Of a stretch of 28,003 nt of DNA, positions 21,258-28,003 are shown one piece after another. Made by a program: the position numbers and the translations under genes. The stretch spans positions 1 through 28,003 of the forward strand of contig JBIKZA010000029.1 of assembly GCA_044354975.1 (NCBI GenBank), written 5' to 3'. Each line of letters starts with the position of its first letter. Position 1 is the first letter of the stretch. The DNA is from CAIZGX01 sp044354975 (GTDB lineage: Bacteria > Bacteroidota > Bacteroidia > Flavobacteriales_D > Sanyastnellaceae). The notes below the pieces were generated by a model. The model ran no database searches. It had not been told where the DNA came from and worked only from the letters and a program-made list of their open reading frames with translations.

Positions 21258-22808
21258 TTACTTCACCATCACACTCACTCGCTCTTGCTTTCCGTTTCTG
21301 TTCGTTACATGTAAAACATAGAATCCAGGAGACAAGGTTGAAATGTTCAGAACACTTGAAACATTGTTTTCCATTAATACTAACTTACCTGTTGCATCAA
21401 AAGCTTTTACTGTCTTTGGCTCGTTTACATTTGAGAAGAAAATTTCTTGATCTGCTGGTTGCGGATAAACACTGAAACTATTTTCATTCAATTCATTCAC
21501 TCCAACCACCATTTGTGCAACTGAGCTGTTCAAGCAACCGTTGCTAATGCCGGTATAGATGAACGTTCCATCAGATACAATTCCCGTCACGTCGAAAGAA
21601 GGAGTTGTTATGCCTTCCAATTCCGTGTAGGTAAATCCACCATCAACTGAAACAAACCAAGACACCAACCAACTTGGGTCGTAGTTATCGATACTTACAA
21701 TTGAACCGTTTTGTGAAATGAACGGCTCACTTGGCATGATATCAGAAATTGGGAAAGTACCCAAAGTGTATTTCGCTGTGAAACCATCAATGGTTTGTTG
21801 AACCAACTTCACGGTGTAGTTTCCTGGAGTTGTGTAAGAATATACGTCGGTTGCATGAGCAATAATGGTATTGCCATCCCCCATATCGTAGAAGGCATTT
21901 GCAACATTCATATTCACTTCTGATTGATTCTCAAGCGTAATTGTTCCGCAGAAAACAGTGTAGTCCAAATCGGCCTTCACTTGAGAGAGCATACATTGCT
22001 GTGCACCTCTGTCTTCTGCTTCTTCCAAGAAGTTCACCGTGCAGAATTGTTGGAATGAGTTTCCACCCAAGAACACCCAAGAATCCAATGCCGTATCTGA
22101 CACGTCTGTTATTGCAAGTGTAATGTGATACGTTTCGCCCACTACCAAACCACCAATTGCTGCATTCATTGGCACAGTATACCCATCGCAAAATAAATTT
22201 GGAATAAGTAAAGTTGAATTGTCGTTGTATAAAGTTGCGTTGGTGTCTGCGTTAATGGTATTGATACTCACAGGAGTATTTGTTCCTGGCACAAGCGCAA
22301 TATTTACGGCTCCGTTTGTATACGGACCAACAATACCAGGTCCTTGAACGAAAAAACCAAAAATATCGTTGAAACTGGTTCCTACAAATTCTGGATACTC
22401 TGAAGAACCAAAGACAAATTGAAAAGTCATTGAGTCTCCGGTTGCAATGAAATCGAAATCAAGCTGAGCCAAATCATACGTTGGAAAACCTGACAGCGCA
22501 TACAAATCTACATTCAGAGGTGTTAACCAATTACCTCCAGACATGTTAAAACCGTTACTCACTGAAGTGGCTAATCCGGTCGAAAGCACCAGTCCTTCAT
22601 CAATACCGAGTGACACAGAATTTCCGTCAGTCAACCAACCGAGCTGAGCAGAATCACCGGTAAATAAAATGTTGTTGACAAAGATTCCATTTGCTAAAAA
22701 CAAATCTTCTACTGCAGAAGTTTGATCTGAGATTGAATCGACATTGAATTGCGCTTGGCTAGAAAGCGCTGAAGCAGCGAATAAAATTGAGTATAAAAAT
22801 TTCTTCAT
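21258..22808 (-). CDS. Choice-of-anchor L domain T9SS surface protein
   Basis: 516 residues. A signal peptide (1-20, ending LSSQA) is followed by a choice-of-anchor L domain (about 22-260): LFLANGIFVNNILFTGD, GIDEGLVLSTG, LAQLDFDFIATGDSMTFQFVFGSSEYPEF, GTSFNDIFGFFVQGPGI, LALI-like NIALVPGTNTPVSINTIN and the closing YHITLAITDVSDTALDSWVFL. A PKD-like region (about 280-360; DMGDGNTIIAHATDVYSYTTPG) and a type A sorting domain (SVYPQPADQEIFFSNV ... ISTLSPGFYVLHVTNRNGKQERVSVMVK) complete it. It is expected on the cell surface or secreted, possibly as adhesin or matrix protein. Anchor L proteins are usually longer; this one is compact. Confidence 0.9.
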   Translation of the reverse strand: MKKFLYSILFAASALSSQAQFNVDSISDQTSAVEDLFLANGIFVNNILFTGDSAQLGWLTDGNSVSLGIDEGLVLSTGLATSVSNGFNMSGGNWLTPLNVDLYALSGFPTYDLAQLDFDFIATGDSMTFQFVFGSSEYPEFVGTSFNDIFGFFVQGPGIVGPYTNGAVNIALVPGTNTPVSINTINADTNATLYNDNSTLLIPNLFCDGYTVPMNAAIGGLVVGETYHITLAITDVSDTALDSWVFLGGNSFQQFCTVNFLEEAEDRGAQQCMLSQVKADLDYTVFCGTITLENQSEVNMNVANAFYDMGDGNTIIAHATDVYSYTTPGNYTVKLVQQTIDGFTAKYTLGTFPISDIMPSEPFISQNGSIVSIDNYDPSWLVSWFVSVDGGFTYTELEGITTPSFDVTGIVSDGTFIYTGISNGCLNSSVAQMVVGVNELNENSFSVYPQPADQEIFFSNVNEPKTVKAFDATGKLVLMENNVSSVLNISTLSPGFYVLHVTNRNGKQERVSVMVK

Positions 22809-22883
22809 GGCTTAGGTTTTCCAAAAGACTCGTTTGTGAATCATTTGGTTGTCTAAGTTAGTACAATTCGAAAAACTAAAAAA

Positions 22884-23522
22884 TTATTTCGCTAATTCTC
22901 CGAAGCGCTTCTTGAATTTCTCCAACTTAGGAGTAATCATGACACGGCAATAGGGTTGTTCGCCGTTCAATGCGTAATAATCTTGATGGTAATTCTCGGC
23001 TTTGTAGAAATTGGTGAACTCGGTAACTTCAGTTACTGCATTCGCGCCCCATTCTCCTGTTTCATTTATGGCTTGAATGGCCTTCATGGCCAATTCCTTT
23101 TGTGTTTCATTGTGATAAAAAACAGCAGAGCGGTATTGCGTTCCAGCATCTGGACCTTGTCTGTTCAAGGTTGTAGGATCATGGACCACGAAAAAGATTT
23201 CCAACAACTGTGAAAATGATACGATGCGCGGATCGAAGGATACCTGAATAGCTTCAGCATGCCCAGTTGTTTCGTTACAAACTTCTTTGTAAGATGGATT
23301 TTTAATGAAACCTCCGGCATAACCGGACTCCACTTTCGTCACACCATTGACATTTGCGTAAACGGCTTCCACACACCAGAAACATCCTCCAGCTAGGGTG
23401 GCGACTTCCAACGAATCGTTCATTTCAACTTTCATAATTTCTCCTTTGGGATTTTCTTTGCTCGATTGGGCGCAAGACGCCAAAGCAATCATGGACAAGG
23501 GTAAGATTAATTTTAATTTCAT
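22884..23522 (-). CDS. msrA: Peptide-methionine (S)-S-oxide reductase, lipoprotein form
   Basis: MsrA repairs oxidised methionine. The catalytic block is LAGGCFWCVEAVYANVNGV with nucleophile C47; GYAGGFIKNPSYKEVC, TGHAEAIQVSFDP, FFVVHDPTTLNRQGPDAGTQYRS and FYKAENYHQDYY are also conserved. The start at 23522 gives 212 residues and a lipoprotein signal, MKLKLILPLSMIALASC (Cys17), so the enzyme is placed in the envelope rather than the cytoplasm. An ATG at 23540 adds METQIP ahead of it and is less likely. It is 32 bp downstream of the HEAT-cyclophilin gene and may share its transcript, an envelope protein-quality group. Confidence 0.95.
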   Translation of the reverse strand: MKLKLILPLSMIALASCAQSSKENPKGEIMKVEMNDSLEVATLAGGCFWCVEAVYANVNGVTKVESGYAGGFIKNPSYKEVCNETTGHAEAIQVSFDPRIVSFSQLLEIFFVVHDPTTLNRQGPDAGTQYRSAVFYHNETQKELAMKAIQAINETGEWGANAVTEVTEFTNFYKAENYHQDYYALNGEQPYCRVMITPKLEKFKKRFGELAK

Positions 23523-23554
23523 CGGAATTTGAGTTTCCATAACTCAACTACAAA

Positions 23555-25483
23555 TTAGAATAAATGTTGTTCACGCATGGAACGAATTCGCGTTCCTACT
23601 TTAATTTTCGGAAGTACCTTTTTTCCGCGAATAACTTCGCCAAACTCGGTGTATCGACCGTTTAAATTCGGCGTGTAAGCCAATGTAATGAACCATTGCG
23701 CGCTTTCGGTGTGCTTCCCTGCACTTGCCATTCCAATATGAAGCGGCGCAAAGTTGTGCCCCATAAATTCTGAAGAAATCACATAAGGCATTCCACTCAT
23801 TCCGTCTCCGCGTGTACATCCGGCTTGAACCACGAAATTCGGAACGACGCGATGAAAAGCAATGCTGTCGTAGTAATGCTGGTTGCACAACTTCAACAAA
23901 TTCGCAACACTTTCAGGGGCGTTCATCCCATCGAGTTTAATTACAACCGTACCCTCATCTGTTTTCAGCTTCACCTTACACGATTGATTTTTTTTCCATT
24001 CTCTTTCGGAAGGAAAAGGGAGTGTATTCGACATCAAATTGACTAATGGCAGAGAGTCAAGTTGGGTTGCATTGAATGCACCCACCAATTCATTGAAGGT
24101 TTCAATATTCTCTGATCGTTGAAATTGCGGGAGGATTTGCACGATGCTGTTCGCTAAATAGGCGTTGCCTCTCAGCCGCTCAGAATTCTCCCTTGCCCAG
24201 GTTGCTAATAGTGAAACTACACCTGCATCTTGCGAAACCCAGAGAAACGCGAACCATCCTGGAAAGAAGGTTTCACTATACTTCGGATGACTCTTAGCAT
24301 ACTCAATAGCGCATTCAGCTATAGCGTATTGCAACGCGGGCGGAGCGCCATGAAAATCCTGAATTACCAACGAATCAATAAATAGATAAGAGTTCGACAT
24401 TTGTCGCACCCAAAGCACTTTATGAAACAAATCCTCTGTCTCGGAATATTTGTCCATGATGAAATTCTGCGCATCGGGATGACCCTTTTCATTCCATACA
24501 CCGGCTAATTCTATTTGCTCATAACTGTTCTTCGAAAAGGAGTTGAGGACTTCTCTGATTTGATCGTCATCAAATTGATTGAAGTGAATGCCAACACGCA
24601 TGTAGTTGAAAGCACTCGCGCGCTTCAAATCAACAAACAAGACATTTGAAATGAAGGTCGAATCTTTAGAGAGCATCACTTGAATAGCAGGCTCTGAAAT
24701 TTGAGCATCTTCGTTGCAAGCTAAATCATTAAGCAATGGCCACAACTCATAGCGGCTGGCCAATTTCGAGAATTGAATACGGACGTACTTCGACTTTTCA
24801 TTTTCAATCCAGTTTCGAACTTTCGTTTTGTAAACGGCATTGCTAGGAGCATTTCCAGAAATAAAATCATAATTGGTTCTGGCGAGAACTTGCGCCAACG
24901 CTACACGCGCCTCTTCTTCCCACTTTAAAATATCGTCTTGATCTAAGATCGACTTTACAAAATCATCTTGATTAATTCTTTTGCGAGAAGCCAAGGCCAA
25001 GCAGGCGTATTGATTGTGCGGAATTTCCGGATGCTTTTTATAAGCGTTTTCAAGACGAACTCCCAATGCAGCCGTTTCGGGCAACAATTTGCCTAATGCC
25101 ATCCATGATTCTTTGACCAAGTTCTTATCGACAGCATTTAACACAGTTGTTTGCAACGCTTCCACTCGCTGCACATCTGAGCCCTCAATTTGTCCAAGTG
25201 CAAACGCCGCAGCAGCCATAGTTTCGTAATGCTTCGGAAGGGTAATCGAATTTCTCAAATTGAAAAGCAACAAAATCAAATCCTGAATATGCTCTGCCTT
25301 TGCCCAAGTGGCTGCATGTTGCGCTGCGCGTAATTGAATGTCGTAGTCGGAAGATTTCAATCCTTCTGCAAGTGATAAGCCTCTGGATTCGGCAATACTT
25401 AAATCGAACTGATAAATTTTATTCTGAGAAAATATTGAAGGAAGAATAGAGGTGAACACACATAAAAAAAGAAGAACCCTCAT
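23555..25483 (-). CDS. HEAT-repeat protein with C-terminal cyclophilin domain
   Basis: 642 residues, exported (signal 1-19, ending SIFS). About 25-480 is alpha-helical and reads as HEAT-like repeats (EGLKSSDYDIQLRAAQHAATWA, MAAAAFALGQIEGSD, WMALGKLLPETAALG). The C-terminal 140 residues are a peptidyl-prolyl isomerase of the cyclophilin type: VKLKTDEGTVVIKLDGMNAPESVANLLKL, then FHRVVPNFVVQAG with R545, F550 and Q553 at the CypA R55/F60/Q63 positions, and QWFITLAYTPNLNGRYTEFGEV. The catalytic Arg is kept, so it should be active. The ATG shares a base with the stop of the SiaB-like gene (TAATG), pointing to termination-reinitiation. A periplasmic folding or complex-assembly role is inferred. Confidence 0.88.
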   Translation of the reverse strand: MRVLLFLCVFTSILPSIFSQNKIYQFDLSIAESRGLSLAEGLKSSDYDIQLRAAQHAATWAKAEHIQDLILLLFNLRNSITLPKHYETMAAAAFALGQIEGSDVQRVEALQTTVLNAVDKNLVKESWMALGKLLPETAALGVRLENAYKKHPEIPHNQYACLALASRKRINQDDFVKSILDQDDILKWEEEARVALAQVLARTNYDFISGNAPSNAVYKTKVRNWIENEKSKYVRIQFSKLASRYELWPLLNDLACNEDAQISEPAIQVMLSKDSTFISNVLFVDLKRASAFNYMRVGIHFNQFDDDQIREVLNSFSKNSYEQIELAGVWNEKGHPDAQNFIMDKYSETEDLFHKVLWVRQMSNSYLFIDSLVIQDFHGAPPALQYAIAECAIEYAKSHPKYSETFFPGWFAFLWVSQDAGVVSLLATWARENSERLRGNAYLANSIVQILPQFQRSENIETFNELVGAFNATQLDSLPLVNLMSNTLPFPSEREWKKNQSCKVKLKTDEGTVVIKLDGMNAPESVANLLKLCNQHYYDSIAFHRVVPNFVVQAGCTRGDGMSGMPYVISSEFMGHNFAPLHIGMASAGKHTESAQWFITLAYTPNLNGRYTEFGEVIRGKKVLPKIKVGTRIRSMREQHLF

Positions 25484-26070
25484 TATTTTTCTACCATTGG
25501 AACGGAGACGTTCAATTGAAAATAAACCATATCCTTTTCCATTAAATCAAAACGATAGGACCAACCTTTCTCTGCCCTCTTTGCAATGGTTAACAATCCA
25601 AGACCGGCACCGCCTTTGTCGCTCAGACCTTCATCTTTCAGACGTTGACGAATCTTCGTTCGAAGGTCGTCTTTATCAAATTCCGTGAGTAATTCTAAGC
25701 GACGCATTAGCGATTTCGCGGCCGACACATTCAGCATATTCCCTGTGCAAAGGCGGAAATAATCATTTCCTTTCGCTACAACAGAATAGGCATTCATTAA
25801 TCCATTCTCTCCCCTTTCACCATGAATGGAAATATTCTGCAACATTTCCACCAACACGGTTACCACACGCTTAGTTGTTTGTCGCAGATCTTTTTTATTG
25901 ATGTCGGTGCATGAAATAGCTTCAAGAATATGCTCGTTTCTATTCGAAGTAAAGTCACCAAAATGAGCAAACACTAGCATCTCAGCACTTGAATCCAAAA
26001 GAACATCACCCACTACTTTGTGGTAGTCGGCATGAATGTGCTGCAGTTGTTTTACTTCTTGGTTTGACAT
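25483..26070 (-). CDS. SiaB family (DUF6272) protein kinase
   Basis: 195 residues from the ATG at 26070; a TTG at 26091 lies in the predicted promoter box. The protein looks like a GHKL-fold ATPase: VVTVLVEMLQNISIHGERGENG gives the N-box-like ExxxN, and SDKGGAGLGLLTIAKRAEKG the G-box. In Pseudomonas, SiaB is a kinase that phosphorylates SiaC, opposed by phosphatase SiaA, and controls a diguanylate cyclase; Bacteroidota have related stand-alone genes. No SiaC (DUF1987) or SiaA-like gene is in this window, so the partner is unknown. It is followed by the HEAT-cyclophilin gene with a 1-bp stop/start overlap, an unusual pairing of a cytosolic kinase with an exported protein. Confidence 0.75.
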   Translation of the reverse strand: MSNQEVKQLQHIHADYHKVVGDVLLDSSAEMLVFAHFGDFTSNRNEHILEAISCTDINKKDLRQTTKRVVTVLVEMLQNISIHGERGENGLMNAYSVVAKGNDYFRLCTGNMLNVSAAKSLMRRLELLTEFDKDDLRTKIRQRLKDEGLSDKGGAGLGLLTIAKRAEKGWSYRFDLMEKDMVYFQLNVSVPMVEK

Positions 26071-26088
26071 AATTCCTAATAGACTTAC

Positions 26089-26096
26089 CAAATATA
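26089..26096 (-). promoter_or_regulatory. -7 box of the SiaB-like operon
   Basis: TATATTTG on the minus strand is an exact TAnnTTTG match, 18 nt before the ATG at 26070. A TTTG lies upstream at a spacing of 15, shorter than usual. Confidence 0.5.
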
Positions 26097-26166
26097 AATA
26101 AAAAAGGTTTCCAAAATTAACCTAATGTATATCATACGTTATGAACACCTTATTTAACAAACTCAA

Positions 26167-27471
26167 TCACGCAGAAAAAATTGTGACTAAGGTAATTTCG
26201 GGAGGCATCCCCACTCGACCTGGAAATCCTAAAAATCCGAAGCCTCTGTTGACGTATAAGTATTGATTTTGCTCTTGGTAAAGTCCTCCCCAACGCTTGT
26301 AGCCAAACCACGGTGAAGGGCTCGCTTTGATGTGCAGCATAGGAGCTTCAATACCGAATTGAGCCCCGTGTGTATGTCCGGAAAATGTCACATCAATGTT
26401 TTGTTTTCCCAACACTTGCGCCTCCCAATGACTTGGGTCGTGCGAAAGCAACATGCTGAAATTGTTTTGAGGCATGTTCGCCATAGCCACATCTAACTTC
26501 CCGTGTTTCGAAAAACGACCCTTTCCCCAGTTTTCAATTCCTATCAAAGAAATTTTCTCATCTTGCTTTTCTAACTCTACCGTTTCGTTCTTCAACAAAC
26601 GAAAGCCCATGCGTTCATGCACCGACTCCAGTTGTTGCATGTTGTCTGCGAGAATCTGTGCATTGGCGGAATCATTTGGATCGTAGACGTATTCGGCATA
26701 ATCGTGATTTCCTAGAATGGAAAATTTTCCAAGAGGTGCGTGCAGCTGTTGGAAATAATTCACCCAAGGCTCTGCCTCTTCTGCAAGATTGTTGACCAAA
26801 TCGCCTGTGAAGAAAATTACATCTGGGTTCAAATCGTTGATTCGCTTCAAAGCAGCATCTACCTCTTCGAAACTATTGTCCAAGAAACTTCCCAGATGGG
26901 CATCACTGATTTGAACGATACGCAAACCATTGAATGATTTGGGCAAGTTGGAAAATGAGATTGACTCTTCACAAACGCGAAAATCATACTTCCCTCTATA
27001 AATCCCGTAAAACATGGCGCCCATGGTTATGGCTGCTGCTCCTAAACCAACTTGATTAAAAAACTGAAAGCGAGTCATTTTATCTGACTCTTGTTCTTCG
27101 AAGTTGGTGTCTTCGTTTTTTGTAAGTAACTTCTTCAATTTCCGAACAATCCACTTCACCAATCGAACCAAATCATTCATGAAATGGAACAATAAGAAGA
27201 CAATTTTCGGTGCAAGGGCAATGAAAATAAATCCGGTTACGAAATAGAAGAACTTGAAATTGCTTCCTCTAACTTCCTTTTCTGAACCAATAAACACAAT
27301 GACAATAAGCACAATGGCCATGATCGAAGGCAACCAAAAGAGACGGCGCCAAAGCTTTCTCCAGAAATCTGGGTATTTCTCCGTCAATTGCTTTATTCCT
27401 TGATAAGAATAAAAATCAATGATCAAGGTAAAAAGGGTAAATACTGAGATAAAAGAGAAAAATTTCGTCAT
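26167..27471 (-). CDS. Membrane metallophosphoesterase (calcineurin-like)
   Basis: 434 residues. The N-terminal region (about 1-165) has four or so hydrophobic segments plus a basic loop, and the phosphoesterase domain follows. Metal-binding motifs are complete: QISDAHLGS (DxH), FFTGDLVNN (GDxxN), LGNHDYAEY (GNHD), LLSHDPSHW and FSGHTHGAQFG (GHTH). This YkuE/YaeI-like type is often found to act on phospholipids or UDP-sugars at the membrane; the substrate here is unknown. I use the ATG at 27471 because an exact -7 box (TAACTTTG, 27487-27480) lies 8 nt upstream of it and inside the longer version starting at 27498 (443 residues). Confidence 0.88.
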   Translation of the reverse strand: MTKFFSFISVFTLFTLIIDFYSYQGIKQLTEKYPDFWRKLWRRLFWLPSIMAIVLIVIVFIGSEKEVRGSNFKFFYFVTGFIFIALAPKIVFLLFHFMNDLVRLVKWIVRKLKKLLTKNEDTNFEEQESDKMTRFQFFNQVGLGAAAITMGAMFYGIYRGKYDFRVCEESISFSNLPKSFNGLRIVQISDAHLGSFLDNSFEEVDAALKRINDLNPDVIFFTGDLVNNLAEEAEPWVNYFQQLHAPLGKFSILGNHDYAEYVYDPNDSANAQILADNMQQLESVHERMGFRLLKNETVELEKQDEKISLIGIENWGKGRFSKHGKLDVAMANMPQNNFSMLLSHDPSHWEAQVLGKQNIDVTFSGHTHGAQFGIEAPMLHIKASPSPWFGYKRWGGLYQEQNQYLYVNRGFGFLGFPGRVGMPPEITLVTIFSA

Positions 27472-27479
27472 TGCGGGGA

Positions 27480-27487
27480 CAAAGTTA
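27480..27487 (-). promoter_or_regulatory. -7 box of the metallophosphoesterase gene
   Basis: TAACTTTG on the minus strand, an exact TAnnTTTG match, 8 nt upstream of the ATG at 27471. If used, the upstream ATG at 27498 would not be on the transcript. Confidence 0.4.
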
Positions 27488-27528
27488 CTGCGAGCCATCG
27501 TAACTTGCGCTCACTTTAGACGAATACT

Positions 27529-27903
27529 TTGCAACGATTTTTAGCATTCTCGCTTTTTCTTCTTTTACTCGCTCCAACGCTTGTTAAGACTGGATATTCG
27601 TTGAATTACATGATTAACTTTTCCTTTTACAAAGAAGTTCTTTGCGCCAATAAGAACAATCCTAATATGGACTGTAATGGAAAATGTGCATTGAAGAAGC
27701 AATTGAAATCGGCTTCGAAAGAAAAAGACGCTTCAAAGGAAGCTTCTGATTTTGCTCAACAACTTCAGTTCAGCCCCTTTGACTTAACAATATTTCCTGA
27801 GCTTGTATTTTATCCATTGGATGAAATGAAATCTTCTTTCGCTTTATTTAACGAAGGGATTGAGCAACACTCATCATCAGAAATTGAGCATCCCCCGTGT
27901 TGA
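27529..27903 (+). CDS. Small membrane-anchored protein with Cys motif (TTG start)
   Basis: 124 residues from a TTG; no ATG occurs until codon 28, inside the conserved part. One hydrophobic segment (about 4-19, then GYSLNYMINFSFY) is followed by the motif EVLCANKNNPNMDCNGKCALKKQLK with C39, C49 and C53, a Lys/Ser/Glu-rich linker and a terminal Cys124. Small Bacteroidota proteins with this LCxN...CNGKCxLxK pattern are common and often sit next to TonB-dependent receptor genes; a metal-related role is suspected, not shown. The next gene begins 72 bp downstream after an inverted repeat. The start codon is uncertain. Confidence 0.65.
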   Translation: MQRFLAFSLFLLLLAPTLVKTGYSLNYMINFSFYKEVLCANKNNPNMDCNGKCALKKQLKSASKEKDASKEASDFAQQLQFSPFDLTIFPELVFYPLDEMKSSFALFNEGIEQHSSSEIEHPPC

Positions 27904-27964
27904 TTTGATTTGACTTAAACAGCGCATTTGCGTTGATATTTCCAATCATTAAAAATCAAATCAA
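27900..27964. repeat. 12-bp inverted repeat with central hairpin
   Basis: TTGATTTGATTT (27900-27911) and AAATCAAATCAA (27953-27964) are perfect reverse complements, 41 bp apart. The middle contains CGCA-TT-TGCG. The left arm overlaps the stop codon of the small Cys-motif gene and the right arm ends 11 bp before the next ATG. No T run follows, so it is not a standard terminator; a leader structure or operator pair is possible. Confidence 0.6.
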
Positions 27965-27975
27965 TTACATATTTT

Positions 27976-28003
27976 ATGAAACATATTTTTTATGCGGCAT
28001 TTG
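27976..28003 (+). CDS. Start of the next gene (cut by window edge)
   Basis: An ATG at 27976 opens MKHIFYAAF, the beginning of a probable signal peptide, and reaches the edge after nine codons. The context (small Cys-motif protein upstream, same strand) suggests a TonB-dependent receptor or other envelope protein, but nothing in these codons proves it. Confidence 0.45.

Noticed and set aside
21931..22191. 86-residue frame within the anchor-L gene
   Set aside because: Trp- and Cys-rich shadow of a well-supported T9SS protein.
1..28003. CRISPR array, insertion sequence, prophage or integron
   Set aside because: No regularly spaced identical repeats, transposase, integrase or terminal repeats were found; base and codon use look even.

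Overview
The window looks like a chromosomal segment from a free-living Flavobacteriales bacterium (Bacteroidota), perhaps near Crocinitomicaceae/Cryomorphaceae; the family is a guess, the phylum is not. The evidence is two proteins with C-terminal type IX secretion (T9SS) sorting domains, an S46 dipeptidyl-peptidase, a Bacteroidota-style YidC with a large periplasmic domain, a GldL-like membrane protein, a SiaB-family kinase, AT-rich leaders without Shine-Dalgarno (SD) sequences, and repeated TAnnTTTG promoter boxes. There are no rRNA or tRNA genes, insertion sequences, phage genes or CRISPR arrays. It is mostly core genome, densely packed, with no gene-free stretch over about 220 bp.

Layout. 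1-487: 5' part of a secreted TonB C-terminal-domain protein. 537-636: a degenerate 13-bp tandem array. 691-3842 (-): translation operon thrS-infC-rpmI-rplT. 3884-4291 (-): MazG-like pyrophosphohydrolase. 4506-4871 (-): rplS with its own promoter. 4980-7474 (-): a LpxL-like acyltransferase downstream of a MuiA/DUF4139 envelope protein. 7542-9142 (-): iron/cobalamin-type ABC permease and ATPase. 9237-13304 (+): yidC and an S46 peptidase. 13408-14439 (+): a PadR regulator translationally coupled to a GldL-like membrane protein. 14485-15949: divergent dicluster ferredoxin and LuxC-like acyl-CoA reductase. 16002-18249: a lipoprotein (+) convergent with a T9SS cargo protein (-). 18388-19997: a small winged-helix-like protein (+) convergent with a PIN-PhoH ATPase (-). 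20073-22808 (-): a choice-of-anchor L T9SS protein followed by a GT87 membrane glycosyltransferase. 22884-26070 (-): SiaB-like kinase, HEAT/cyclophilin fusion and lipoprotein MsrA. 26167-27471 (-): membrane metallophosphoesterase. 27529-28003 (+): small Cys-motif membrane protein and the first codons of the next gene.

Themes. Much of the content concerns the envelope: membrane insertion (YidC), lipid acylation, T9SS cargo, surface lipoproteins, metal or corrinoid import, periplasmic protein folding and repair (cyclophilin, MsrA), and peptide catabolism (S46). The translation genes carry visible RNA-level signals: a non-AUG infC start behind the only strong SD seen, a GAGA-capped hairpin before rplT, and a 5'-terminal hairpin on the rplS transcript.

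No clearly novel multi-gene system was found. The best leads are regulatory: very short-leader or leaderless promoters (box-N4-ATG at three genes), a PadR operator overlapping its own promoter box, a candidate small RNA at 4336-4446, a 12-bp inverted repeat before the last gene, and the 13-bp array.
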